Part shown: positions 10,495 to 23,400 of the stretch, one piece after another
Numbering within the stretch: position 1 is the first letter of the stretch
Layout: every line of letters begins with the position of its first letter
Assembly (NCBI RefSeq): GCF_002865645.1
Contig: NW_020194667.1
Location: 620,001-684,000, forward strand
Source of the DNA: Hyaloscypha bicolor E
Taxonomy: Eukaryota > Ascomycota > Leotiomycetes > Helotiales > Hyaloscyphaceae
Direction: 5' to 3'
Length of the DNA: 64,000 nt
Notes under the pieces: model-generated
What the model was told of the DNA's origin: nothing
The model's input: only the letters and a program-made list of their open reading frames with translations
The model's database searches: none
Translations under genes and position numbers: made by a program

Positions 10495-13267
10495 GGTGGG
10501 GTACAATAATATATAGAAACAAGGTCATTCAGTGCAAGATCTACTTTTCCGCTAGGTATTTCTTAGGTCGTTCCAATTATGGCAGATTCTCTCAGATGCG
10601 GGCTCTTTCTTCCGCCCTTGCTTACCATCTCGAGGCACTCGAAATCAAAATTTAGCACTCAACGATTCGTTTTACATCCTCTGACGCCTTCCCAGGCATC
10701 CCGGAGATTCTCCCATCGAAATCAAGGACGAGCTAGCCTATCAAATCGCCCACGTATTACTCCTGGCGCAGCACGGCGAATTTATCGGAAATTCCCTCAG
10801 CTGTGCCTCTCCTCATTTCAGGGACCTCAAGTGAGACAATGATCACCGAAACCACGCCCAATCTAACTTGACTCTTGAATCAAATTTCTGATCCCAGGAA
10901 TTGTCTACTGTGAGAGGAAGGCTTTGGACAGGAGTTATTGTATCATTGAGTGTGTGTCTAGCCAGAATCTACGAAGGAGGGTTCTAGATGCTAAAGAAGG
11001 TGATTGGGGGAGCTAGGCTAGTTTCCTTTAGGACTTCCAACCTCACGTCTCTATGCCTTCAGGATAGCGGGTCATCTAGCGTTATGTAGGAGGCCCGGGA
11101 GCTAAGATTCTTTCTGTGAAGGCTGAGCTATCGGGAGGGTTTCACGGCACAGTCGGGACCCCAACTCTTCAGGGGTACCGTCCGGGTCAGCCTCTTCGTT
11201 CATTGGTGCCCGTATTCAAACTTGATTCTCAATTTCAGCCTTACAAGGAAAATCTCCAGTGGGAGAGAGACTCTGAAGGTCATGGAGGATTGGGGTGACA
11301 GCACCCATAAGTGAAGGCGGAGTACCGGACTTCATTGGGTGGCCCAGCTGAGGAGACACCTACGCGCAATATTTGGGACGAGTTTCTGACTTTCTCCAGC
11401 ACTATTATGCACAATAATATAATTACAAACAAGGGCGTGTGGTGTGAAGTTTTGGGGATAGGAAGTCGTGGTGGGAGATGTTTCTTCCGGATTCATAACC
11501 CAAAATCGACGTCACCTGATGGGAAAAGCAGGTGATCCAATTGTGATGGGAAGATAAATAGAGGAGTAAAAGCTGACTCCGTTGTTTTCATGCTGGCCCC
11601 TAAGAGAATACGGAAACCTGCTAGGAAATCCAACCCGTCCAAGTCCCTCATTGCAGTTTTTCAATGTCCGGTACTCCCAATCGCAACACCTTTAGCTTCC
11701 TTACCTACGCGACCAATGCAACCCCTTTCTCGTAGCATCGTTCACTTAGCACTGTGGGGGACGTCATCTGATCTTTTACCTTGCCGTGGAAGTAGTAAAT
11801 CCTGGATCAATGACTTCATGGCTTACAACGGTGTAAGCAAGCCTTCCACAGAGGCCAAATGCAGGAGCCGGTGCGTGTTGAATGTACTGTTCATGGCTTG
11901 GCCAGGGTTAGGGCTGCTAATCCGTTCAGGGAAACATGGGTGGCGCTTTGAGCACGTTATTCTCTACTTTTACGGATCTTAACCAGATCTTTCATTGGAC
12001 TCAGCTATTCTTAGAAAGCAACTCTAGACATCCAGAAATTATCCATTTTAAGCTTAACAGTTTCGTAGATTGATGGATCATCGTTAGGCGGACTCTCCGA
12101 GAGGTGAGAGCCTTTTCCCTCTTACCCCTGGAATTTGGCGAGGTTTCTCGCCTAACGAATTAAGTACAGTTAATATTACCTACTAATTAGGAGGGAATAC
12201 CACGTATTTCTTAACCATGAGCTGACATTGAAAGCACAGCTCAAGAATCATGCCCTATCAAGGGCAGTCTGACGATATTGAAGTTTCTTCGCTGTCCTGT
12301 GAAAGGCTGCATTACATGTCCCCTCACTGCAACCATCTCAGTCTGGACAAGCTGTGCCTCATCCATGCCGAGTCAAGCGAGCGAAGTAACGTTTACCGCT
12401 TGCATGACGCTTACTCAGGATCCACTCACCTCTAATGACTGCACAAGTCCTCCTTGGTGAGTTGAGAACTTGAGTACCTTCCTGAATAGTTGTCTCGCAC
12501 AATGGACCACATGTACCCCCAGAGGACCAGAGAGCTTGAGCGCCTCTTCCCTCAAGGCACAAGTTCGTCCGCCTCGTTTGATTCGTGGACTTTCACGCTG
12601 GGCCCCCAAAACATTTCCGCGTCCTTCCTGTACCTATCTCGGTGGTACTTTGATCCCTTGGCCTTTATCTAGAAAACTTGTCCGTTGTTGGTAGATCTCA
12701 AGGAGTCTTCGTCCATTTAAGGAAAGAGGAGGTAGGGTTCGATCTTGGCGCTTCGCCGCCCTGGCATCCACCAAGATTCTCCAAAAGGTCAAACTGACAG
12801 TGCAGATGACGAGAGATGCATGGTCAAGGGGCCTGTGTGGTATGAGTCGCCCCATCTTTTTCTGCGAATTCTGTGGCTACCTTGCTCTTGCCGCATAGGG
12901 GAGCTGTGTGGCTACCCCCCAGAATGCACGTTTAGTGAAATACTACGGATCGGTACTGCTTTGAGCCGTACTTCAAAATCCTTCCCAACCAGGCGCCATC
13001 ACATCTCATCCGATGCAAGCCATACTCGTGTGACTTCTCTTGTCTGGTTGGAGCGATGCTCGGAGCAAAGCTGTTCTAAGTAACGCCCTTAGTATTTCCT
13101 TGTTCTTTTGGATCTTGGCTTCGCCTGAAGGGATCACACACTGCGAGAATGCAGCTGTAGGGAAGGTCTCAAGTTTATAAGAACCCTCTATACCCCTATA
13201 GCAGTGTCCTCTTACCAGCAAGAAACTTGTCTCAACTATAAGCCCTTCGAAGTTTGCAGTTCACATC
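10495..13267. other. 2.8-kb region without a recognisable gene
   Basis: The base composition is near even, not AT-rich as in RIP-mutated DNA. Short frames (for example 10579-10842, 11116-11298, 11590-11982, 12745-13083) are unrelated to one another, lack start context and domains, and cannot be joined by good introns. The only structure I see is an inverted repeat at 12081-12158. It may be an old degenerate mobile element, but nothing in it proves that. Confidence 0.45.
12081..12158. repeat. Short inverted repeat, 10-bp perfect arms
   Basis: The arms TCGTTAGGCG (12081-12090) and CGCCTAACGA (12149-12158) are perfect reverse complements separated by 58 bases that themselves contain TCTCCGAGAGG-type symmetry. 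It could be the end of a small transposon or a simple cruciform; no flanking target duplication is evident. Confidence 0.5.
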
Positions 13268-14819
13268 ATGTCTCCAATTACATTGAAGAGCCTGTTACTC
13301 TTGCCAGTGTTGACAAGTCTCTTTTCTGAAACCCTTTCATCACCGGCTCCCTTTCCCAACCAATATGTCGAACACGCTTTGAAGAAGAGACAAAGTCTCA
13401 ACATCGTAGCAACAACCAACACCCATGCAAACACCATTGACTGGATCGGATGGATCCCAATCGGGTCCCAAGGTAAACTTGCCAAGGCACCTCCGCTGTC
13501 TCCTGCTCTTCCCCAAGACCCAACCAAAATGGCTGGCAGGCCTGTCGCAGAACTCGAGATGCCCGGCGTTCAGAAGGGACCTGCAGGGACCGTTCCAATT
13601 CCACGACTGAACACCACTTATCTGGCGAATGTTCGCCAGAAACAAGCGCCACCAAAGAAGTCAGGCGTTTCAAAGAGACAGAACTCAGGTAGTCATTGGT
13701 ATGTGAACTCGAATATGAATGTCAACAACCACGGTGGAAATTGGGTGATGGTAAGTTTTTCTCCAAAAAGTAATGTGTTAAAAACAACCAGAAAGACAAT
13801 ATTGATACAGATTCAAAATTTAGAGCATGTTTAAGGCCTTCGTCAACAATGGGGCCGATTTCTCGCTTCTGCAGGCAGCTGTCGCGTATCAGTCTTCGGC
13901 AGGATTACAAACTGCGGAAGCTGGATGGTAAGTCCCAACTTTCTTGGAGTAGTCATCCGTATCTTAATGCTGTCAAACAACTCCTGGGATATACTACTCG
14001 CAATGTCCAATAGCACCTGGAGCATTCTGCTCCCGAAAAGTTCTCAAAGAAGTATGCTGACTCTGATTTCTCTGGGAACAGGATCAACTATCGAAACCAG
14101 GTTTCGCAGCCTCACATCTTCACGTATTTCACCACAGACGGCTATACTGGCTCCGGAACTAATATTGGTGGGTGGAATCAAGACGTTGGTGGCTGGGTCC
14201 AAGTCGACAGTACATACTTCCCTGGCACTGGTTTCTCCTCAATCGCGACCATCGGTGGCGCCCAATATGACATGACGATGCAATGGCAGCTGTACCAAGG
14301 CAATTGGTGGCTCTTGGTAATCGACAGGTGAGTTGCTGGAGAGAATTCCCCCTCTTAAAACATTCTCCTGGTCGTGCTCTTAGATCACGTGCTGACACTC
14401 TCCTTTCCCTAGATTCATCGGATATTATCCTGGCACTATGTTCAGTGCTGCCACAAATGGCGGTGCATCTCTTGCGCAGCAATCCAACCTAATCGCCTAC
14501 TACGGCGAGCTTGCTCAAAGCGAGGGGCCTGTCACAACCACTGATATGGGAAGTGGAAAGTTTGGGGAAACAGGCTTTGGAAACTCAGGGTACATTCACA
14601 ACATGTAATCTCGCCAATCTTTCTAAAAACTTCGTTTCCTAATCTGAATTCATCAGGTTCTACATCGACACCAACGGCAATAGCCAAGACTACACTGCCA
14701 CATTTGGCGACTCTGATTCGTCCAAATGGGATCATAGAGCTTTTACCTCTAGTGGTACTAGCTGGGGGTCATATGTTTATCTTGGTGGACCTGGTGCTGG
14801 CGGTGTTACCGGTGGATAA
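13268..14819 (+). CDS. Neprosin-domain secreted protein (DUF239-like)
   Basis: Five exons (13268-13750, 13824-13927, 14082-14327, 14413-14604, 14657-14819) join in phase to 395 residues. A signal peptide (MSPITLKSLLLLPVLTSLFS) is followed by a propeptide with Lys-Arg sites (ALKKRQ, SKRQN), then the neprosin-type domain: HWYVNSNMN, FTYFTTDGYTGSG, GTNIGGWNQDVGGWVQVD, QWQLYQGNWWL, IGYYPGTMF, TDMGSGKFGETGFG and a C-terminal YIHNMFYID. Neprosins are glutamic endopeptidases that favour proline; they were described from pitcher plants and occur in fungi. The Kex2-type sites suggest zymogen activation during secretion. The donor of intron 4 is ambiguous (GTACAT or GTAATC, both in frame); I chose the later one because it keeps the conserved Y-x-x-N motif. 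Confidence 0.85.
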
Positions 14820-15532
14820 ACTATCACGGAGGTTTCGGAGTCCAAAAGTCCAAAGAGAGTGGAAGGACTGGAAGGTGACGGCCGTCAGTCGCTACTTGCA
14901 AAATAGAAAGAGGAAAAAGTAAATTCCCTTGTGACTATATTTAGCTGCTTGAATGGGACACTTTGATTCAATTTTTCCTGAGGTCCTACCCTCGGTAGAA
15001 CAATAGAAAGATGGACTAAACACGTGACACGCGAGTAACTGCACATAGCCACTCCGATACCGGTTACCGAATGGAGTGTTCAATGATATCTGCTATCCTA
15101 AGATCTTCAATTCGTAAAGCTATTCTACGGATTGTTCTGCTATCATGTCTGAAACTTTTATGTCACGGTACGAGACTTGGTACGGAAGTACATTAAAGGG
15201 GCTTGGTGACATGTTAAGCGAGCAAATTATTGGTTGGCGAGAAGAGCGCCGGCTCTTCTCAACTCGCTACCGCATAAATTTCTACTACATTATTCAAGAC
15301 GCAATAATTTTTAGCCTCTCCTCAGAAGCTATCGCTCTCAGTCATCCCCTTTTCTGTAACCGCAACTGCCTTGTCAACGACTGGCTCAATGTCTTCTCCC
15401 TCGAGAACAGAAACCCTATTGCCATCCTCATCCTCTCTCATGACTTCCCTCTCGCCAAAACCAGCTGGAGGCCAGAAGTTGCAGATGACCATGTAAGTGA
15501 GTGTTCCAAGTGTGAAACCGATGGACTAGTAT
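14820..15532. other. Intergenic between neprosin gene and permease relic
   Basis: This holds the 3' ends of two converging genes. A 144-codon frame at 15145-15579 overlaps the permease C-terminus on the opposite strand and has no domain of its own, so I do not call it. Confidence 0.5.
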
Positions 15533-17060
15533 CTAGAAGATCTTCACACCGGCATTGCTGGTGTCGGAGGTATCGATGACCGCCATGAGGAACCCCGGAA
15601 TTCCTGGGATCATGCCAAGAGCTAAAGCCACGATAGCTCTCAGATTCCAACCTCCGTTGTACCAGAACATTCCATTCGTGAAATAGAGGTCGGGAACCTT
15701 CCACGTCCGCTTCGAACCCACCAGTACTCGGCAATCAGAATTGAGGTCGAGTTGGCGATGTAGACTGTCTCCAATTAATTTCCAATTTTGAAATAGATAA
15801 AGGCTACCTACGGACAAAGACGGATGGAATGTTGACGAAAATCAGTTTCTGGCTCAAGAACTCCATGGTTGCGCAATGCAGGTAAGGATAACCAAGATCA
15901 AGTAGGCACGCATTCTGGGCAGATATCTTGGAAACATGCCTGCAAGATCCATGCCATAAGGAACGGTATTTCGGGTAATGGCGACAGAGATCTGAAACGA
16001 AGGAATAGAAACACCAGCGAAGAAAGTGGCGCATCGACTGGTGGGGTGTAATTGTTGCTGAACGGTAATCATGAGGATAAGCAAATTCCACTGGATGGTC
16101 CCTCCATTCACATGCTCAGTCGCTACGGTGATGAAGACTAGGAACATGGCGGTAATTGTAACAGTCCTGGAAGTGTGATTGCCATGGCAGGCATTACTGT
16201 GTTCTTCTTCTTCTCGAAACGCTCGCCGATTCCTCCCCATGTTCCACCTAGACTGCTGATGCACTGGACGATTCGGAATGCTCTTTGAGACTTTGTAAGC
16301 ACAATGGGAGAGCTGATCAAACTTCCTGTTCCGCCGTTGGGGTGAAAAGCGTACGCAAGAATGCCAATGAAGATCATGATGAAAGAGGGATAAAGGAACC
16401 TTCTGATCTGGTGTGGCACGAATCCTGCGAAGAGAATTAGACGATTAAATCAAAGCTAAGGAATATGGCTGGTAAACTCACAAGCGAATGGAATATAGAT
16501 TGCAATGAAGCAGACAAATCCAATCAAATTTTGAGTTGAAAAGGCGGCACTAGATGGCAAAGTGTTCGGCATAGAATGGAACAAAGGGAAGATGGCGCCT
16601 AGAATGAGAGTGAAAGCTTCACTAACATAGTACGATTAGAGTCCAGACTAAGAACAGAAGTCAGCTTGAGTACAATAAATATAGGAAAAGCAGGCGTACC
16701 TAAACAATACCACCGAGACCAACGACAGCAATCGGAATACATGTACCCCAAAATCCGAAGGTAGCACCGTTCATCAAAGTCTGCGGGGCAGGTCAGCCTT
16801 TGACCTTTGTTGGATCTCATTTCACAACCTACTTACGTATCCAATGCTATAGTTCATTCCTGGTTTTCCACAGAGACATCCAAGAATACAGGAGACAATA
16901 CAACCACCAAGAATGGCACCAAGGGTTTCACCTACAGTCAAACCTACCGCAATGTACGCGCTCCCAAGGTGAGGGTGCCAACAGAGACACCGAGGATGGC
17001 CCCGCTTGCACGGGTTGCGAAGTTGGAACCGGTGTTGTAGATCGGGACGGAGATGGGGAG
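15533..17060 (-). pseudogene. Broken NCS1-family nucleobase/vitamin permease
   Basis: Read leftward, blocks typical of the purine-cytosine/allantoin permease family appear in the right order: SAYIAVGLTVGETLGAILGG, ATFGFWGTCIPIAVVGLGG, EAFTLILGAIFPLFHSMP, LIGFVCFIAIYIPFAC, PHQIRRFLYPSF, VPYGMDLAGMFPRYLP, ANSTSILIAEYWWVR and VPDLYFTNGMFWYNGGWN. They cannot be joined into one frame. I see an in-frame TAG at 16702-16700 with a frame change, a one-base shift near 16165, another near 15863 (TGGAG where TGG-GAG is expected), another near 15712 and probably one near 16965. No short GT-AG intron repairs them. The lesions are small indels, not the C-to-T changes of RIP. The 5' end is not defined. Confidence 0.8.
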
Positions 17061-17391
17061 TTCGTCTTCTTGCTGCGAAAGCTCAGTCTGTCTCTCTACT
17101 TCGAGTGGTTGCTCTTTTCTGCCATTATTGCTTTTGTGATGTTCGATGTTGGGTTGAGGCTGATGATGCTGGAGAATAAATACATGACAGGGGCATTGAC
17201 GACAGCCGTAGGACTTGCAACCTTCCAGCTGAAGTACTTCATATGTCCCCTTTATCCAGTAAACGCCGCATACTTTCGCATCTTTTCGAAGGAGCTGATT
17301 CTTCCAGAAACTGTGATAGGCCCGTCTCACCCAGCAGCCAGTCAGGTGTACACAGAGCAGTGTGTCGATTTCGATAGCTTCCCTTCCTATA

Positions 17392-17436
17392 GAAGGGTTT
17401 TGCACTCAACTGCGCATTGACCTCAACTGCGCACCC
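17392..17436 (+). repeat. Left terminal inverted repeat of pogo element
   Basis: The 45-bp terminus contains the 12-mer CTCAACTGCGCA twice in direct orientation, five bases (TTGAC) apart. It differs from the right end at one position (G in place of T after GAAGGGTTTT). The inner duplication looks like a double transposase binding site. Confidence 0.93.
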
Positions 17437-17545
17437 GAAAAATCATAATTTTATGAATTATGCTTAGAACTGTGCCGCAGAGCTTAAATGTATGTGATTT
17501 CAGGCTAAAAATTCTTCCATTTATCCTTCTCATCATCAATTCGCA

Positions 17546-19597
17546 ATGACTAATTATCAAAAAAAGTCGAAGAGCCCCAAGGGCAAGAAACAGGCCAAGA
17601 AACAAGCCAAGACGACAACCACCAAGCTTCCTTACCAAAGCCCCACTGTTTCTGACGACGATTCGCACCCGCTCGATGACCCACTCGATCCACTCCTTAT
17701 CAATTCGAAACCTGACGATATCCCCAAGCCTATTAGGCTAAATAATGCATATGCGGACTGGTTGGCTGAAGAGGCAGCTGGAGAGCTAGAACCGGCATAC
17801 AAGAAGGAGTCTGTAAGATCGATTACTACAAGGCACGGATTGGGCGAATCTTCATTGAGATATCGAATTAGTTGCAAGAAGAGCAAGGCAGAAGAAGCAC
17901 AAGATCGGCAGAGGTTAACTCCTCTTGAGGAAGAAGCCTTAAAGAACTAGTATTTACAATTGGAAGTTTGGAATTTCCCAGCGAGGATAGAAACTTTACG
18001 TCGAATAGCCGAAACCATATATCGTGCAAAGGGCGATTATAAACCTATTGGTTTAACATATTAACGGAGGTTCTTTACAAGATGGCCTGAACTTAAGTCG
18101 AAGTTCGCTCCTCCTCTTAATAAATCTCGTACTAGCACTAAAGATCCTGCTATTTTTTTGCGATATTTCAAGCTTTTTTATACCTTAATTAAGAGATATA
18201 ATATTAATCCACTTGATATTTATAATATGGACGAGAAGGGTTTTATACAAGGCATTTTTGAGAAGTCAAAGGTTATTATTTCAAGGGATAAGAGATTTCA
18301 GAGTAAATCCTTTTATATTCAAGACGGTTCAAGAGAATAGACGACAGTAATTAATTACATATTAATTAGTGGACAATATCTCTCTCCTTGGATTATTTTC
18401 AAAGGGGTTTATTACAAGAAGCAGTGGGTTAATCGACTTATTGCATACGATCCAAAGGGGAAGATTACCATGTCTTATAACGGATAGACCGATAATTGTA
18501 TTAGCTATAAATGGTTTCAGGAGTGCTTTATACCCGAAACAGGAGGAGAGAGCCTCTATAGGGAATATCGATTAATGCTTTTTGACGGACACTCTTCACA
18601 TATCAGTTCAGATATAATTCGATTATATCTTAAGCATAAAGTCATTCTTTTATACTTACCACCTTATACGACTCACCTATTACAACCCCTCGATATTAGT
18701 CTTTTTGGGCCCCTTGCTTCTTATTACAAGTCGTTTATATATACTCTTTGCAAGTTCGGCTATAATTACTCCATTAACAAGCTCGATTTTTTGGACGGAT
18801 ATCTTTACGCTCGCGAAAAAGCATTTACTATCAAGAATATTATATCTGCATGGAAAAAGGCGGGTTTACATCCGTACGCTCCAGAGCTTATTATCAATAA
18901 AATAACTCCCTTAGAAATGCCCTTAAAAGAGCGCCCAATCACCCCACCATCAGTAACGTCAACTGCATCAGAAACGCCACTTACCGATACACTTCTCCTT
19001 CAACCTACGCTTTTTCCTCCTCCTCCAAAGACTCCTGCGAACATTTCTGATATACAATGCCTTCTTAATCAACACCGAGCAGCATTATTTACACCTAATG
19101 ATTTGGAGCGAGTCTTTCTCAAGGTTACTAAGGCTACTAAGAAAGCAATGGCAGAAGCTTTGACATATAAAGATTATAATGAGGGTTTACAAGATGCTGC
19201 CGTACGAAAGATAATTCGGGGAAATCGTACAAAGGGGAATCTCGCAATAAAAGATGCTCGTACGTATGGTAAAGCGGAGCTTAATAAGCGTTCAGCTTGG
19301 TGGTGCGAGGAATACGAAAAGGAGGTACTTAAAGTCTTTATGGGCTATAAGCTTGATATCTTTGATTTCAAGGCAAAACTCGTACGAAAAGGACGCCTGA
19401 TTCCTGACCTGGAATTATGTCCAATCATTGAGTTTCATGCTCTTTTCGACTCTCCCCAAAGGCACGCTTCTCCCATTAAAAGCTCACCCAAAAAGCGTAC
19501 TCTAGCAAAGACAATCAAAGCTCCAAAAACGATTTTAGGGATTGCAAAGCGTACGAAGGCAGTAAAGGTAAAACCGAGCTTAATACTCAAGCTATAG
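17546..19597 (+). pseudogene. Pogo/Fot1-like DDE transposase, RIP-damaged
   Basis: One frame can be read from the ATG at 17546 through a basic N-terminus, a helix-turn-helix region (YKKESVRSITTRHGLGESSLR), and the catalytic blocks NMDEKGF (first Asp), LFDGHSSH (second Asp) and LLQPLDISLFGPL (third Asp), to a stop at 19597. It is broken by stops near 17948 (TAG), 18062 (TAA), 18338 (TAG) and 18485 (TAG). These are the stops that CAG, CAA or TGG give after C-to-T change, and the central part is rich in TpA. This fits RIP. The C-terminal 340 codons (18575-19597) remain open. The element cannot encode an active enzyme as it stands. Confidence 0.9.
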
Positions 19598-19951
19598 TAT
19601 GGAACGGAGCTTGAGATAGTAGGGAAAATTAGAGATATTATTGAAATTAGAACCAGAACTGGAAGGATAATCAAGCCAACGGCAAAGCATGTAAATAAGC
19701 GGGGGAAGCCATAGAATTATGATGTCTTGCGATTGTTTCTACTGGCTTTGGTTTCTCGGTGAGATTTTATGGAATTGGTTCAAAAAGTCAGGGTTTTCCG
19801 TAAATTTAATACTACGGGTTCTTATAAGTAATTTGGCTTATATTAATCTATAAAGGGTACCTTTGTATATCTTTTAATATAATTAGATCCAAATTTAATA
19901 AATAATTCATGAAGTTATATTAATATTAGTAGTCGTGGTGGGGTAAATTAG

Positions 19952-19996
19952 GGGTGCGCAGTTGAGGTCAATGCGCAGTTGAGTGAAAAACCCTTC
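19952..19996 (-). repeat. Right terminal inverted repeat of pogo element
   Basis: This is the reverse complement of the left terminus with one mismatch, again carrying the duplicated 12-mer, and is followed by the target-site TA at 19997-19998. Confidence 0.93.
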
Positions 19997-19998
19997 TA

Positions 19999-20407
19999 CT
20001 CAGCTTCCGGGTCAATAGGCTGCCAATCACAGCCCTACACGTGAGTATCAACCTTATTGGATCATCAATACACCCTAGGTCGACTGGCCTGGTTGCCTTG
20101 CACGCAGAGCAACGTATATCCCGTCGCATAGGAAGCCCTCACTTATAAACGGGGCGAGAGCTTTGTCATGTGCAGATGAGGCTGCAGCCGCAGTAATTAT
20201 TGCGTCACATCACCGTGTCGGCCTTAACCTTACCTGCTTTTCCTCAGTTGGCTCGCAATTACATCGATACTTCACCGCCTCTCATGTTTCTCGACGCACT
20301 TCAACAGTCGTCCAGCTTAACATGACCAAGATTAGTCGGCGCTGTGCGATCCCATCCGGAGAATGCCTGGTCTGCCGAGATGAACCTCCGAAGGCTGCGA
20401 ACAAACA
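19999..20407. other. 5' flank of the NLR gene
   Basis: This carries the right flank of the transposon insertion and the promoter of the HET-NACHT-WD40 gene. A 95-codon frame at 20163-20450 overlaps the NLR start in another frame and is not supported. Confidence 0.5.
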
Positions 20408-23400
20408 ATGCGGCTTCTTCAGCGCAAAAGTGGGGGAAGTTTCGAGTTGACTGGCTATTTGGTGGACAACATTCCCGAGTATGCTATTTTATCGCATACG
20501 TGGCTAGCCGACGACGAAGAGGTCAGTTTCGAAGACCTGGTGAAGGGAAATGCTAAGGGCAAGTCTGCCGGTTTCCACAAGATCCAATTCTGTGGAGAAC
20601 AAGCTGCCAAAGATGGTTTGGAATACTTGTGGGTGGATACCTGCTGCATTGATAAATCCAGTAGCGCGGAGCTCCAGGAGTCTATAATTTCTATGTTTCA
20701 TTGGTACCAGAGAGCTACCAAATGTTATGTATACCTGTCGGACGTTTCAGTACCCGAAGGTGTGGTCATAAACCAAGTCCCTTCCTACCCGTGGGAATCA
20801 GCTTTTCGCAAGAGTAGGTGGTTCACTCGGGGTTGGTGAGTCTCCAATTCTCGGCGAATTGATTTGTGTTACGCCTCAAGAGTACATGGCTTTCAAAACA
20901 CTCTCTAGACTCCAATTTCCTACCCTGTGAAGCAACACTGATCAGAGATATTGAGATTTAGGACGCTTCAAGAACTTATTGCTCCAGCATCCGTTGACTT
21001 CTTTTCTGTCCAGGGCGTACGACTGGGCAACAAGATGTCGCTGGAGAATTACATTTATGAGATAACAAGGATTCCTCCTCGGGCTCTACGAGGAGATGAG
21101 TTGATGACGTTCAGCGTTGAGGAGCGACTATCGTGGGCAGAGAACCGGCAAACAAAGCGCAAAGAAGACAAGGCCTACTCTCTACTAGGAATCTTTACCA
21201 TCTTCATGCCGCTCATGTATGGCGAGGGAGACCATGCGTTTGCTCGACTGCAAAAAGAGATCAACAGGAAGCACGCAGAGAATGCCACATTGGATTATTT
21301 AACCTTCAAATTACCTACCGCCCCTCAAGCAGCCTTCAACTCCTTCGACAATCAGCATGGGGCAACTTGTCTTGCAGACACCAGAGTCGAACTTCTCCAA
21401 GAAATAACAGAATGGGCTGATGGGCAGGATAGGAGGTGTATCTTCTGGCTAAATGGGATGGCGGGCACAGGTAAATCCACTGTCGCTCGTACCATCGCCA
21501 GGATATACCATGATCGAGGCAATCTAGGAGCGAGCTTTTTCTTCTCGAGGCGAGGTGGAGATGTCGGTCTCGCCGACAAGTTGTTCACCACTCTCGCCTC
21601 CCAGCTGGCGATGAAAATACCATCTGCAAGAAGATACATCCGTGAAGCTATCATGGAGCATACAGATATTGCGGTACAATCTCTCCGGGACCAGTGGGAT
21701 CAATTGATCCTCCATCCGCTCTCAAAAATCGAAGGAATTTCTTCTCCTTCGATAATTGTACTCGTCATTGATGCTCTGGATGAATGCGATAGTGAGAGGG
21801 ATATCCGGATCATTTTGAGGCTCTTGGCTACGACGAGCTCACTTGTGAAGATCCGATTGCGAATTTTCATCACAAGTAGACCAGAGATTCCGGTCCGTTG
21901 CGGATTCTCCCAGATAGAAGCTGATCGTCAGGTCTTCGTTCTTCACGACATATTGGCAACAATAGTGGACCGTGATCTTCGACTTTTCTTCGAACATAGC
22001 TTCTCAACTATCAGAGAAGAACGTGGCTTTGCTGTCGACTGGCCTGATCGTCGAGTAATCAGGCGCTTGGTCGAAACTTCGTGTGGTCTCTTCATCTGGG
22101 CTTCCACTGCGTGCCGGTTTATTCGTGAGGGCAGGCAGCTTGCTGACAGGCGAATATCAATCCTCATCAACGACCATCGCTCTGGCGCAGGTCCGGAAAA
22201 GCAGTTGGACGACATCTATATCACTGTTCTCAAAGATTCTATTCAGCCGGACTACAATGAAGAGGAGAAAACAGAACTGATCGACAAGCTAAGAAACGTA
22301 CTTGGAAGCATCGTGACTCTCTTCTCTCCGCTTTCTGTGGACTCCCTGGCATATTTGCTTAACAAGCCACCACGCTATATATTGGAGATACTGGCAGATT
22401 TGCATACAATATTCCACATCCCTAGCCAAACAAATCGCCCACTCCGTCCGCATCATCCCACATTCCATGACTTTCTTCTTGACAAGGACCGTTGCAGTGA
22501 CCTCGATTTTTGGGTAAACGAGAACCATGCTCACAAAGCTCTAGGCGACAACTGCATACAGCTTATGTCGGAGATGCTCAAAAGAAATATCTGTGGCCTC
22601 CAATCACCAGGCACCCTTATCAAAGATGTTGACCCCGATCTGATAGAGCAATGCATTCCACCGGAGCTCCAATACGCATGCCTTTACTGGATTCAGCATT
22701 ATCGACAGAGCAGGATACGTCTCTGCGATGGGGACCCAGTCCATTGTTTCTTCCAGAAGCATTTCCATCATTGGCTGGAGGCCGTCAACCTAATAGGAAG
22801 GGGCTCTCTCGTAGTTTACCTACTCAGAATGTACCATTCTTTACTTGAGGTACGTGTTTGCAATTCACTTATGGCGGGTTTAACCAGTTGACAACCTGAT
22901 TTGAAGCACGCAGAGAATTTGCGCCAAAATCCATTTGTTAAGGATGCAAGACGATTTGTGTCGGCGTTTCAATCAATAATGGAACAGGCACCTCTCCAGA
23001 CGTATTGCGCCGCTCGTACGGTCATGGCGCCCACCAATGAACTTAGGCACCATTTTTGGAGTCAAATACGGCCCTGGAGCAAAGATCGCCGAATCGCCGA
23101 AGCAACCGATGCTAAGGACGAATATAATTTCGTCAACGATATAGCTTTCACACCCGATGGCCGGCATGTCGCCTCGGGATCAGTCGACGAAGTAGTAAGG
23201 GTTTGGGACGTAGCAACAAAAGCTACGCTCTGCAAATTCGAGGGGCAAATAGACAAAGTCAGTTCTGTGGCAGTCTCACTGGAGGGAACGATGATTGCCT
23301 CTGGCGCGGACGACACCACTGTCATGGTTTGGGATTGGGAATCAAGAGCTGTGCGTTACACTTTTAAGGGGCACTCACGTTGGGTGAACTCCGTGGTGTT

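Larger units (their letters stand above)
17392..19996 (+). mobile_element. Dead pogo-type DNA transposon
   Basis: A 2605-bp element is bounded by 45-bp terminal inverted repeats with one mismatch and flanked by the dinucleotide TA on both sides (17390-17391 and 19997-19998), the target duplication of the Tc1/mariner superfamily. Inside is one DDE transposase reading frame interrupted by stops. The element lies just upstream of the broken permease and about 0.4 kb upstream of the NLR gene. Confidence 0.93.

Noticed and set aside
15145..15579. 144-codon plus-strand frame
   Set aside because: It has no domain and overlaps the permease C-terminus on the other strand; not enough to call a gene.
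16800..17420. 206-codon plus-strand frame with hydrophobic stretches
   Set aside because: It is antisense to the permease relic and its upstream DNA, runs into the transposon terminus, and has no domain.
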